A DNA stretch of 16,130 nt from JANNSW01 sp031431235 (lineage in GTDB: Bacteria > Pseudomonadota > Alphaproteobacteria > Rhizobiales > Hyphomicrobiaceae), in NCBI GenBank assembly GCA_031431235.1, contig JANPDA010000015.1, positions 1 to 16,130 of the forward strand, read 5' to 3'. Positions 1 to 8,335 of this stretch are shown here, piece after piece. How positions within the stretch are numbered: the stretch's first letter is position 1; the number at the start of each line of letters is the position of its first letter. A model generated the notes under the pieces. That model ran no database searches. It was not told the DNA's origin and was given only the letters and a program-made list of their open reading frames with translations. The position numbers were made by a program, and so were the translations under genes.

Positions 1-1382
1 TAATGGTCGTTGAACGTGTGGTTCTGCTCGGGATCGAGCACCTCGAGCAGGGCCGCCGCCGGATCGCCACGGAAGTCCGAGCCCATCTTGTCCACCTCGT
101 CGAGGAGGAACAACGGGTTGGACTTCTTCGCCTTCTTCATCGACTGGATGACCTTGCCGGGCATCGAGCCGATATAGGTGCGGCGGTGACCACGGATCTC
201 GGCCTCGTCACGAACGCCGCCGAGCGACATGCGCACGAACTCTCGCCCGGTCGCGCGAGCGATCGACTTGCCGAGCGACGTCTTGCCGACGCCGGGCGGG
301 CCGACGAGGCACAGGATCGGGCCCTTCAGCTTGTTCGTGCGCTGTTGCACGGCTAGGTACTCGATGATGCGCTCCTTGACCTTCTCGAGGCCATAGTGCT
401 CCTCCTCGAGCACCTGCTCGGCTTCCGCCAGGTCGCGCTTGATCTTGCCGGGCTTGCCCCACGGGATCGAAAGCAGCCAGTCGAGATAGTTGCGCACGAC
501 CGTCGCCTCGGCCGACATCGGGCTCATCTGGCGCAGCTTCTTGACCTCGGCGAGCGCCTTGTCCTTGGCTTCCTTGCTGAGCTTGGTCGACTCGATCCGC
601 TCCTCGAACTCGGCGATATCGTCGCGCTCATCGCCGTCGCCCAGCTCCTTCTGGATCGCCTTCATCTGCTCGTTGAGGTAGTACTCGCGCTGGGTCTTCT
701 CCATCTGCCGCTTGACGCGGGAGCGGATTTTCTTCTCGACCTGCAGCACCGAGATCTCGCTCTCCATCAGCGTATAGACCTTCTCCAGCCGGCTGGAGAC
801 GGTGGTAATCTCGAGGATGTCCTGCTTGTCGGCGATCTTGATGGCGAGGTGGGAGGCGATGGTGTCGCCGAGCTTGGAATAGTCGTCGATCTGGGTGACG
901 GTCGCGAGCACCTCGGGCGAGATCTTCTTGTTGAGCTTCACATAGCTCTCGAACTGCGACACCGCCGAGCGGGCCATCGCCTCGATCTCTTCCTCGGAGC
1001 CAGCCTCCTCGACCACGCGCTCGACCTCGGCCTCGAAGTGCGCGGCATTGGGAGTGTAGCGCAGGATCCGGGCCCGCGCCGTCCCCTCGACCAGCACCTT
1101 GACGGTGCCGTCGGGCAGCTTCAGCAGCTGCAGGACGGAGGCGAGCGTGCCGACCGAGTAGATGCCTTCGGGCGAGGGATCGTCATCGCTCGCATTCTTC
1201 TGCGCGACGAGCAGGATCTGCTTGTCGTGCCGCATCACCTCCTCGAGCGCGCTGATCGACTTCTCGCGCCCCACGAAGAGGGGCACGATCATGTAGGGAA
1301 AAACCACGATGTCGCGCAGCGGGAGCACCGGGAAGAGCTCAGCCTTGGCGCCCTTACGCATTCCATGGATCTCGTCGGCCAT
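1..1382 (-). CDS. lon: ATP-dependent Lon protease, N-terminal part (cut by window edge)
   Basis: Lon is a cytoplasmic hexameric AAA+ serine protease that degrades misfolded and regulatory proteins. About 460 residues are visible, starting MADEIHGMRKG. The N-terminal substrate-binding domain has the typical LPLRDIVVFPYMIVPLFVGR stretch at about residues 19-38. A coiled, charged middle follows (KRQMEKTQREYYLNEQMKAI). The AAA+ module begins with Walker A GPPGVGKTS at about 361-369 and Walker B LFLLDEVDK at about 420-428. Sensor regions and the Ser-Lys protease domain lie beyond position 1. The ATG at 1382 is chosen because AGGA lies 9-10 bases upstream and the residues after it match the family start. 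It is the last gene of the tig-clpP-clpX-lon block, with 239 bp between it and clpX and a candidate promoter of its own. Identity is secure. Confidence 0.97.
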   Translation of the reverse strand, partial: MADEIHGMRKGAKAELFPVLPLRDIVVFPYMIVPLFVGREKSISALEEVMRHDKQILLVAQKNASDDDPSPEGIYSVGTLASVLQLLKLPDGTVKVLVEGTARARILRYTPNAAHFEAEVERVVEEAGSEEEIEAMARSAVSQFESYVKLNKKISPEVLATVTQIDDYSKLGDTIASHLAIKIADKQDILEITTVSSRLEKVYTLMESEISVLQVEKKIRSRVKRQMEKTQREYYLNEQMKAIQKELGDGDERDDIAEFEERIESTKLSKEAKDKALAEVKKLRQMSPMSAEATVVRNYLDWLLSIPWGKPGKIKRDLAEAEQVLEEEHYGLEKVKERIIEYLAVQQRTNKLKGPILCLVGPPGVGKTSLGKSIARATGREFVRMSLGGVRDEAEIRGHRRTYIGSMPGKVIQSMKKAKKSNPLFLLDEVDKMGSDFRGDPAAALLEVLDPEQNHTFNDH

Positions 1383-1530
1383 CGTTCCGTTTTCCTGTCT
1401 TGCCACGCCTGCCGCCAGCTCGCCCGATGCGACACCTGCAGTCCAGGCTGCGTCAATCCGCTCCACCGAGGGGCTCTGAGCCGGTCCCTGAGGCCCCGGC
1501 TCGGCCCTCGCACAGTCCGGACCAACTTGG

Positions 1531-1560
1531 ATAGCTATGCCCTATCGGTGCAAATTCAAG
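1531..1560 (-). promoter_or_regulatory. Candidate heat-shock (RpoH-type) promoter of lon
   Basis: On the minus strand CTTGAA (1560-1555) is followed, 17 bases after CTTG, by CATAGCTAT. CTTG with this spacing resembles alphaproteobacterial RpoH promoters, and lon is a classical heat-shock gene in other bacteria. The -10 match is only partial. The same stretch can also be read as a weak housekeeping promoter (TTGAAT, 17 bp, AGCTAT). The leader to the lon ATG would be about 140 bases. Confidence 0.38.
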
Positions 1561-1578
1561 GGCAGAACCCGGGATATG

Positions 1579-1602
1579 CCCAACGGACCCGAGCCCGTTG
1601 GG
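1579..1602 (-). terminator. Hairpin downstream of clpX, possible terminator
   Basis: CCCAACGG and CCGTTGGG form a perfect 8-bp stem around an 8-base loop, starting 20 bases after the clpX stop. There is no clear U-run after it on the minus strand, so it may be an attenuating or mRNA-stabilising hairpin rather than a strong intrinsic terminator. It lies just upstream of the candidate lon promoter, which fits separate transcription of lon. Confidence 0.5.
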
Positions 1603-1621
1603 AAATCGCGCGACTTCGGTG

Positions 1622-2869
<1,248 letters not shown>

Positions 2870-3156
2870 CTCGCTCGTCTTGCCCTTTCGGACCAGCCTT
2901 ACGGCCGGTCGGTTTCTGGCTGTCTCACGACCCCTGTTCGCGCGTCTGCCCTCAAAACCGACGCCCCGACTCGAAGTTCGCACGAACCAGAGCGCGACGT
3001 TGGTAACCAGAGCACGGTCTGCGCCGTCAGATCAAGCCGTGAGAACAGAACTCACCGCCGCGTCCCATTGCTTCGCGGCGCATTTGCAACACCTGTTGCA
3101 GCCGCACCTCGACTCTGCCTTTCCACCTTTCCTCGACCGGCCCCCGGATACGGATA

Positions 3157-3174
3157 CGATCGGTTTCCCGATCG
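3157..3174 (-). other. RNA hairpin with GAAA tetraloop in the clpX leader
   Basis: On the minus strand CGATCGG and CCGATCG form a perfect 7-bp stem closed by GAAA, a GNRA-type tetraloop that is typical of structured RNA. It lies between clpP and clpX, in the direction of their transcription. It could be part of a clpX leader or an end signal for a clpP transcript. No U-run follows. Confidence 0.45.
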
Positions 3175-3224
3175 GATGGGCAGATTGATCGTCGATTCGG
3201 CCGGAATGAGGACGACGCCGACTC

Positions 3225-3238
3225 CATTTGCGCAAATG
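3225..3238. promoter_or_regulatory. Perfect 14-bp palindrome upstream of clpX, possible operator
   Basis: CATTTGCGCAAATG reads the same on both strands. It overlaps the -10 part of the candidate heat-shock promoter at 3234-3262. A perfect symmetrical site at a promoter is typical of a dimeric repressor or activator, but no regulator can be named. Confidence 0.35.
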
Positions 3239-3262
3239 TGACGTCGGTAAGCCTCGCGCAAG
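3234..3262 (-). promoter_or_regulatory. Candidate heat-shock-like promoter of clpX
   Basis: On the minus strand CTTGCGC, 14 bases, then TCACATTT resembles the RpoH pattern CTTGAAA, 13-15 bases, CCCCATNT. Four of seven -35 bases match and most defined -10 bases match. Its distance to the clpX ATG is about 360 bases. This is pattern matching only. Confidence 0.3.
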
Positions 3263-3520
3263 CCAGGCGTGTCACGCTGCCGCGGCAACTCCTGCTTCTG
3301 TCTGAAGGCAAGCCCCGCGCCAGTTCGTCGACCGAGCCGAGCTACCTTTGCCTGGCCGTCCGACGCCTGCGTCATGGCGATCCCGACAGCGGAGCACTCA
3401 TTGCTCGGTGTCGCCTGAGCGGCAGCCTGCCGAATGGATCGCTGTCTTTGCCGCGATAATGTGGACGGGCTCTCAGGCCGCGCTCCAAAACAACTGCTCC
3501 GTCTTCCCGGGCGCTCGAAA

Positions 3521-3539
3521 CCCCGGCATTCAGCCGGGG
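3521..3539. repeat. GC-rich hairpin with 5-base loop
   Basis: CCCCGGC and GCCGGGG flank the loop ATTCA, a perfect 7-bp stem. It belongs to the palindromic stretch between clpP and clpX. In the clpP direction it lies about 240 bases past the stop and has no U-run. Confidence 0.5.
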
Positions 3540-3626
3540 CGGAGATCGGCCCAGGATCCAGGGCCCCGGACGGGCCAGTCCCCCGACGAGATCGTGCGAG
3601 TTGTTGTGCCTTCTGCCCTTTTCGTG

Positions 3627-3680
3627 CTGGATCCCGGGCTCGGCGCTCCCGTTGGTCGCTTGGCCGGGAAGACGGCGGGG
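3627..3680. repeat. Palindromic intergenic repeat-like element
   Basis: CTGGATCCCGGGCTCGGCGCT, then CGCTTGGCCGGGAAGACGG, has the form of the dispersed extragenic palindromes common in GC-rich alphaproteobacteria (TCCCGG at 3632-3637 pairs with CCGGGA at 3664-3669). A GGATCCAG copy in inverse orientation lies about 75 bp away, near 3552-3561. Copy number in the genome is unknown from this window. Confidence 0.4.
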
Positions 3681-3780
3681 CGAGAAATGGGCTCGATGAA
3701 ACCGATTCACTCGTTTTTGCGGGCTCTTAGGGTTCCGACTCGATCCAGCCTCGCGGGAATCGAATGAATGGGAGGGAACA

Positions 3781-4428
3781 CTAGCTGCGTTTGAGGCCGG
3801 TCGGATCGGTGTCATCGGTCTCGGCACGCTTGGCCATGACCTGGTCGATCAGGCCGAATTTCTGTGCGTCCTCAGCGGTCAAGAAATAGTCGCGGTCGAG
3901 TGTCCGCTCGATCTGCTCGAAGGCCTGACCGGTGTGCTTGACATAGATTTCGTTCAAGCGGCGTTTCATCTTGATGATGTCCTCGGCGTGGCGCTCGATG
4001 TCGCTGGCCTGCCCCTGAAAGCCGCCCGATGGTTGATGCAGCATGATGCGCGCGTTCGGCAGCGCGAAACGCATGCCCTTGGCTCCCGCCGTCAACAGCA
4101 GCGATCCCATCGAGGCCGCCTGGCCGATGCAGAGCGTGGCGACCGCCGGGCGGATGTACTGCATCGTGTCGTAGATCGCCATCCCCGACGTGACGATGCC
4201 GCCCGGTGAGTTGATGTACATGGAGATTTCTTTTTTCGGGTTCTCCGATTCCAGGAACAGCAGCTGCATGCTGATCGAAGCCGCGGTCTGATCGTCGATC
4301 GGCCCGGTCACGAAGATGATGCGCTCTTTCAGCATCCGCGACGGCAAGTCGTAGCCGCGCTCGCCCCGGTTGGTCTGCTCGATCACGGTCGGCCAATAGG
4401 CGGCGTAGGTCTCAAGCGGGTCGCGCAT
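3781..4428 (-). CDS. clpP: ClpP, ATP-dependent Clp protease proteolytic subunit
   Basis: ClpP is the tetradecameric serine peptidase chamber that partners ClpX. The product is 215 residues, normal for the family. The catalytic triad is intact: Ser106 in GQAASMGS, His131 in MLHQPSGG and Asp180 in LDRDYFL. The spacing is the same as in E. coli ClpP, offset by 9 from its mature numbering. SPGG at 74-77 builds the oxyanion region. The ATG at 4428 is chosen over one at 4488 because AGAGGA lies about 9 bases upstream and MRDPLETY is a normal propeptide start. It follows tig with a 154-bp gap and precedes clpX by 911 bp. Confidence 0.98.
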   Translation of the reverse strand: MRDPLETYAAYWPTVIEQTNRGERGYDLPSRMLKERIIFVTGPIDDQTAASISMQLLFLESENPKKEISMYINSPGGIVTSGMAIYDTMQYIRPAVATLCIGQAASMGSLLLTAGAKGMRFALPNARIMLHQPSGGFQGQASDIERHAEDIIKMKRRLNEIYVKHTGQAFEQIERTLDRDYFLTAEDAQKFGLIDQVMAKRAETDDTDPTGLKRS

Positions 4429-4582
4429 ATCTGGTGTCCTCTGTTCGGGCCGTCTCGGCGGCCGCGTTCGGCTTTGCGGCGGACGCAAAAAGTACTCTCA
4501 TGCCAGCAGCAGAATGATGGCCGCCGCCAATGGATCTCGATTGCTCTGCTTCGGCCGCGCGCGAACGGGCGGGATGCCGGGA

Positions 4583-6052
4583 TCAATCGTGCTTGTGACC
4601 GTGAGCGCCATGATCATGGTCATGATGGTCGTGATCATGATGGTCGTGATCGTGGTGATCATGATCGGGATCGGGATCATGGGCATCCGCGGCCGCAGGC
4701 TGCTCGGTATCGTCCTCCAGGTCCTTGAACAGCTCCTCGGAGGTCACCGTGCGCTCGTGAACCTTGGCGAGCTCGAGCACGAAGCTCACGACTTTGTCCT
4801 CGAAGATCGGCGCTCGCAATTGAGCCAGCGCGGCCGGGTTCTTTCGGTAGAAGTCGTAGACGAACTTCTCCCGGCCGGGATACTGGCGGACCTGGGCGGC
4901 GAGCGACCGGCCGAGCTCCTCGTCGGACACCTTCAGCTCGTTCTTCTCGCCGATCTCCGAAAGCAGCAGCCCCAGCCGCACGCGCCGCTCGGCGAGCTTC
5001 CTCATCTCGGCGCGCTCACTCTCCTCGGTCTTGCCTTCGTCGGCAAAGGTGCGGCCGGCCTGCGTGAGATTCTGGTTCAGCCGCTTCCAGATCTCGTTGA
5101 ACTCGCCCTCGACCAGCGTGGGTGGAAGCTCGAAGCTGTGGCGCGCGTCGAGCGCGTCCAGCAGCGCGCGCTTGGCCTTGGCCCTGGAGGCATTGGCGTA
5201 TTCGGTCCGAAGCCGCTCGCGCAGCGCCTCCTTCAGCTTGTCGAGGCCCTCGAAATTGAAACCCTTGGCGAACTCGTCGTCGGCGACCGGACGCCGCGGC
5301 GCAGCGACTTCCTTGACCTTCACCGCGAACTCGGCCGGCTTGCCGGCGAGCGTCTTCACCGGATAAGCCTCGGGGAACGTCACCTTGAGCGTCCTCGACT
5401 CCCCAGCAACCGCACCCTTGATGCCCTCCTCGAAGCCCGGAATGAAGCCGCCGCGACCTATGATCATCTGCGTGTCGTCGCCCGTGCCACCTTCGAAAGT
5501 CTCGCCATCGACCCGGCCTTCGAAATCGAAGGTGACCCGATCAGCCTCGGCCGCGATCCGGTCCTCGGTTGCCTCGTAGCGTGTTGCGTTGTCGAGCAAT
5601 GGGACCAGCGCCTTCTCGACGTCGGCCTCGCCTACCTCGGCGACCGGGCGCTCGACCTCGAGGCTCGACAGGTCCGACAACGCGATTGCCGGCAGCACCT
5701 CGAAGGAAACGGTGTAGGCGAGGTCGGCGCTGCCCCCGATCACACGCTCGATCTCGTCCTTGTCCTCGGGCAGCTTGATCTCGGGGCGCATCGCCGGACG
5801 CTCCTTGCGCTGGTCGAGCGCCTGCTGGGTCGTCTCCGCGACTGCGCTCTGCACCACCTCGGCCATCACCGAGCGGCCGTAGACCCGGCGGAGATGGGCA
5901 ACCGGCACCTTGCCCGGGCGGAAGCCCTTCAGCCGAACCGTATCCTTCAACTCATCGAGCTTCTTGGTGAAACGCTCACCCAGCTCGCTTGCACCCAACA
6001 CGACCTTCAGCTCGCGCTTCAGGCCCACATTGCTCATTTCCGTGACCAGCAT
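4583..6052 (-). CDS. tig: Trigger factor, ribosome-associated chaperone with a His/Asp-rich tail
   Basis: Trigger factor binds the ribosome exit tunnel and shields nascent proteins. The product is 489 residues, longer than the usual 430-450. The ribosome-binding loop GFRPGKVP is at 43-50. The FKBP-like prolyl isomerase domain is at about 160-245 (VTFDFEGRVDGETFEGG, GFIPGFEEGIKG). The helical chaperone domain with PREKF-like QYPGREKFVYDFYRKNP follows. The extra length is mostly a C-terminal tail, about residues 458-489, with 15 His and 11 Asp in 32 residues and repeating DHDHH. Such a tail looks metal-binding, as in the related FKBP-type protein SlyD, but this is inference. The ATG at 6052 is chosen because MLVTEMSNVGLKREL matches family starts; the ribosome site (GGGTGTGAG) is weak. 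It is the first protein gene of the quality-control block. Confidence 0.96.
   Translation of the reverse strand: MLVTEMSNVGLKRELKVVLGASELGERFTKKLDELKDTVRLKGFRPGKVPVAHLRRVYGRSVMAEVVQSAVAETTQQALDQRKERPAMRPEIKLPEDKDEIERVIGGSADLAYTVSFEVLPAIALSDLSSLEVERPVAEVGEADVEKALVPLLDNATRYEATEDRIAAEADRVTFDFEGRVDGETFEGGTGDDTQMIIGRGGFIPGFEEGIKGAVAGESRTLKVTFPEAYPVKTLAGKPAEFAVKVKEVAAPRRPVADDEFAKGFNFEGLDKLKEALRERLRTEYANASRAKAKRALLDALDARHSFELPPTLVEGEFNEIWKRLNQNLTQAGRTFADEGKTEESERAEMRKLAERRVRLGLLLSEIGEKNELKVSDEELGRSLAAQVRQYPGREKFVYDFYRKNPAALAQLRAPIFEDKVVSFVLELAKVHERTVTSEELFKDLEDDTEQPAAADAHDPDPDHDHHDHDHHDHDHHDHDHGAHGHKHD
4610..4666 (-). repeat. 15-bp tandem repeat encoding the DHDHH tail of trigger factor
   Basis: Three near-identical 15-bp units (4619-4633, 4634-4648, 4649-4663), with a partial unit at each side, encode repeating Asp-His-Asp-His-His. 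Units differ by synonymous gtc/atc and atg/gtg changes as seen on the plus strand. This suggests expansion followed by selection on the protein sequence. Confidence 0.8.
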
Positions 6053-6136
6053 CTCACACCCGTCCAACCGTCGATGGCGGCACTGGATGTGCCCGCCGGA
6101 AACCTTCGTGCTCGCGGATCCAGGGCCCCAGGCAAC

Positions 6137-6221
<85 letters not shown>

Positions 6222-6322
6222 GCTGCCCGCAGAACCAACCCCGAAAGACACGATCCATGCCGAGACCCCCTAGCCGGGTTCTCGTGCACGCGCCATGCCT
6301 TTCCGGCAAAACCGCTCCCTCG

Positions 6323-6352
6323 AACGATTGGTCGATCGGACCAAAAGTCGTT
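6323..6352. promoter_or_regulatory. Nested inverted repeat upstream of the FecR-domain gene
   Basis: TTGGTC (6328-6333) and GACCAA (6339-6344) surround GATCG. An outer pair AACGA (6323-6327) and TCGTT (6348-6352) extends the symmetry, with a three-base asymmetry. It sits in the 261-bp divergent gap between the tRNA and the FecR-domain gene. A weak promoter-like pair follows it on the plus strand (TTACGC, 17 bp, TATATC near 6384-6412). It could be an operator or a structured RNA end. Confidence 0.35.
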
Positions 6353-6482
6353 GATCCAATTGCCTCGGGGCGAGCGTACACCTTACGCAATCCCTCGAGA
6401 CGGTCTATATCATCCGGAGAGTGTCTTAAACGAGGGCTCGGCTTTAGCAAGAACCGGCGCCCTGCACAATCGGGTTCGAACC

Positions 6483-7121
6483 ATGCTCATGCGAAACGCT
6501 CTGATTGCTTTCTCCATCGCCTCGACCCTCGCGATCGGTGGACCACTCGCCGGCTCGGCCATTGCCGGAACGGCGGCAGGCACCGTCACCCGCATCAAGG
6601 GTGAGGCCAGCGTCCTGCGCGGAACCGCCAAGGTCGTGCTCGCCCAAGGCGCCGCGCTCGAAGCGCTCGATCGGGTCGAGACCGGCAAGGATGCCCGCCT
6701 CGAGGTCACTTTCCTCGACGAGACCAAGCTGACGCTGGGCGAGAACGCGGCCCTCACGATCGACGAGTACGTCTATAAGCCCGAGCAAAATCAAGGAATT
6801 ACACTGCTTGGCCTGTTGCAGGGCGCGTTTCGGTTCACGACCGGCAAGATCGGCAAGCTGACCGAGAGACGGGTCGAGGTGAAGACCGGATTTGCCAATC
6901 TGGCGGTGCGCGGCACCGACTTCTGGGGCGGCCCGATCGACGGCAAGAACGGCGTGCTGGTATTGAACGGCACCGTCGAGGTGACGACGAAGAGCGGCAA
7001 GGTGCTGCTCGACGAGCCGAATGCGGGAACGATGGTCAAAGTCATCGACAAGCGGCCGGGCAAAGCGAAAACCTGGAGCGATGCCAAGATCGCTCGTGCG
7101 GTCGCGACGGTCACGTTCTGA
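6483..7121 (+). CDS. Secreted FecR-domain protein
   Basis: The product is 212 residues. Residues 1-28 form a Sec signal peptide (a basic start, then hydrophobic ALIAFSIASTLAIGG, ending near SAIA-GT). The rest is a FecR-type beta-rich domain at about 60-170, with the familiar DETKLTLGENAALTIDEYVYKP and, later, VKTGFANLAVRGTDFWGG. Many proteins with this domain act in the periplasm. Classical FecR anti-sigma regulators have a cytoplasmic region, a membrane helix and a neighbouring sigma factor. None of these is present here, so this is probably a stand-alone envelope protein of unknown role. Start choice: ATG 6483 or ATG 6489; both keep the signal peptide and neither has a strong ribosome site. 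It converges on the TRAP-type gene. Confidence 0.82.
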   Translation: MLMRNALIAFSIASTLAIGGPLAGSAIAGTAAGTVTRIKGEASVLRGTAKVVLAQGAALEALDRVETGKDARLEVTFLDETKLTLGENAALTIDEYVYKPEQNQGITLLGLLQGAFRFTTGKIGKLTERRVEVKTGFANLAVRGTDFWGGPIDGKNGVLVLNGTVEVTTKSGKVLLDEPNAGTMVKVIDKRPGKAKTWSDAKIARAVATVTF

Positions 7122-7130
7122 GCCGGCCGA

Positions 7131-7155
7131 TACGGACACGGATGACGTGTCCGTA
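7131..7155. terminator. Bidirectional hairpin between convergent genes
   Basis: TACGGACAC and GTGTCCGTA form a perfect 9-bp stem around a 7-base loop. It starts 9 bases after the FecR-domain stop and ends 6 bases before the TRAP-type gene stop. No long T-run is seen on either side, but the position and stem favour a shared terminator. Confidence 0.65.
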
Positions 7156-7161
7156 GCACCC

Positions 7162-8238
7162 TCACACGCCTGCCAGCCATTCCGGCGGCATTTTGGGATG
7201 ATCAGATAAAGCCATCTGCTGGAATCCGCGGTGGCTCGCCGCAATCCGCGCGGCGGTCCTGTCCTCTGCCGCCACGTCGGCAAGCAGATCCGAGGTGGCC
7301 TGACGCGCGCTCAGCCACAGTCCTGCAGTCTCATGGCCGATCGCCACGGCGCGGGCGCGCATGGCCGCGAGCGCAGGGCGGGAGTGCGCCGCAAGCTCAC
7401 GTGTGAAAGCAAGGCCTGCCGATTCGATCGCGACCTCGATCATCGCCCGATCGCTGCCCGCCAGCCGGTCCCAGGCTGCACGGCCGACAACCGCCGAGAA
7501 GTGCGTGCCACCGGCGAAGAAATCGCCATGCTGCAGGCTCGCGGCCGCACCAGGCATACCGAGCATCAGATCGAGCATCGGATCGAAGCCCATCGCGGCA
7601 TCGAGCCGGCCAGAGGCGAGCGACAGCGCGAGGTTGTCGGGGGCAATGCCTTCGACCGCGGCGCCGAGCGCTGCGAGCACATCGCCAGCGACCCCACTGG
7701 CAGCAATCGAGACGGACTTCAGTCCGGCCAGTGGCCGCACGCCATAGAGCCCGCGATCGGGGCCGCCATGGCCGGCGTGGAACGGCTTCAAGCCCTGCTC
7801 GGCCGCCAGCGCGTCCCATAACGACTGCCCGCCCCCGTAGGCAAGCCACGTCGCCGTCTGCTCGCCGGTGAGGCCGTAGGGCACGCCCGTGAAGAAGGCC
7901 TGGGCCCGCGGGCGACCGTTGCCTGCGAGCGACATCGTCAGTCCGATCTCGGCCTCGCCCGCGGCAACGAGCGCCGCCGGGTCTGCCGCCGTGCCCGCCG
8001 CGGGAGCGAGCCGCAAGCGTCCGCCCGACATTGCCGCCATCCGCTCGCCCAGCTGGCGTACGAAACCATCGACGCCAGGCAAATCGGTCGCAAGAGCTGT
8101 CGCCAGCCGCAACTCGATCGCGCCGGTCGGGAGCGAGGGCGCCGCCATGCCGGGAGCAACCTCGAGGGCAACGCCAGTCGCCGTGGCGGCTGCGGCTGCG
8201 GCTGCACCGGTGGTCTTCAGGAACGAGCGGCGATCCAT
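7162..8238 (-). CDS. TRAP-type solute-binding protein (DctP family), Tat-exported, divergent
   Basis: The product is 358 residues. It opens with a twin-arginine signal (DRRSFLK at 2-8, then an alanine-rich hydrophobic stretch to about 33). The body follows the TRAP solute-binding fold of the mannitol/chloroaromatic type: FFTGVPYGLTGEQTATWLAYGGG at about 115-137, GLKSVSIAASGVAGDVLAALGA at 172-193, and SGRLDAAMGFDP at 209-220. The usual arginine after GLK (GLKFRI-like), which binds the substrate carboxylate, is absent. The usual AEW after DA is changed too. Ligand class may therefore differ or binding may be lost. No DctQ or DctM membrane subunit lies in the window. GGAGG 4 bases upstream supports ATG 8238. 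It ends near the shared hairpin with the FecR-domain gene. Confidence 0.8.
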   Translation of the reverse strand: MDRRSFLKTTGAAAAAAATATGVALEVAPGMAAPSLPTGAIELRLATALATDLPGVDGFVRQLGERMAAMSGGRLRLAPAAGTAADPAALVAAGEAEIGLTMSLAGNGRPRAQAFFTGVPYGLTGEQTATWLAYGGGQSLWDALAAEQGLKPFHAGHGGPDRGLYGVRPLAGLKSVSIAASGVAGDVLAALGAAVEGIAPDNLALSLASGRLDAAMGFDPMLDLMLGMPGAAASLQHGDFFAGGTHFSAVVGRAAWDRLAGSDRAMIEVAIESAGLAFTRELAAHSRPALAAMRARAVAIGHETAGLWLSARQATSDLLADVAAEDRTAARIAASHRGFQQMALSDHPKMPPEWLAGV

Positions 8239-8335
8239 GGGGCCTCCAACGATTGAATGGGCAGGTTCGTCGGCGCCAGTCTAAGCCGGTTTCACGCTCT
8301 TCGCCAATGCGCGATCAGTTGACCTCGGCTCCTGC

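Larger units (their letters stand above)
2870..3780. other. Gene-free clpP-clpX intergenic region (911 bp)
   Basis: This stretch is long for the tig-clpP-clpX-lon cluster. Several overlapping open frames of 60-150 codons run through it on both strands. All are rich in Arg, Ser and Pro, lack ribosome sites and resemble no family I know, so I treat them as non-coding. What it holds instead is a candidate promoter for clpX (3234-3262), a perfect palindrome (3225-3238), a hairpin with a GAAA loop (3157-3174), and palindromic repeat-like DNA (3521-3680). The clpX leader would be about 350 bases if the candidate promoter is real. Confidence 0.7.

Noticed and set aside
3348..3827. Overlapping frames in the clpP-clpX gap on both strands
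   Set aside because: They are rich in Arg, Pro and Ser, lack start signals, cross hairpins and resemble no family.
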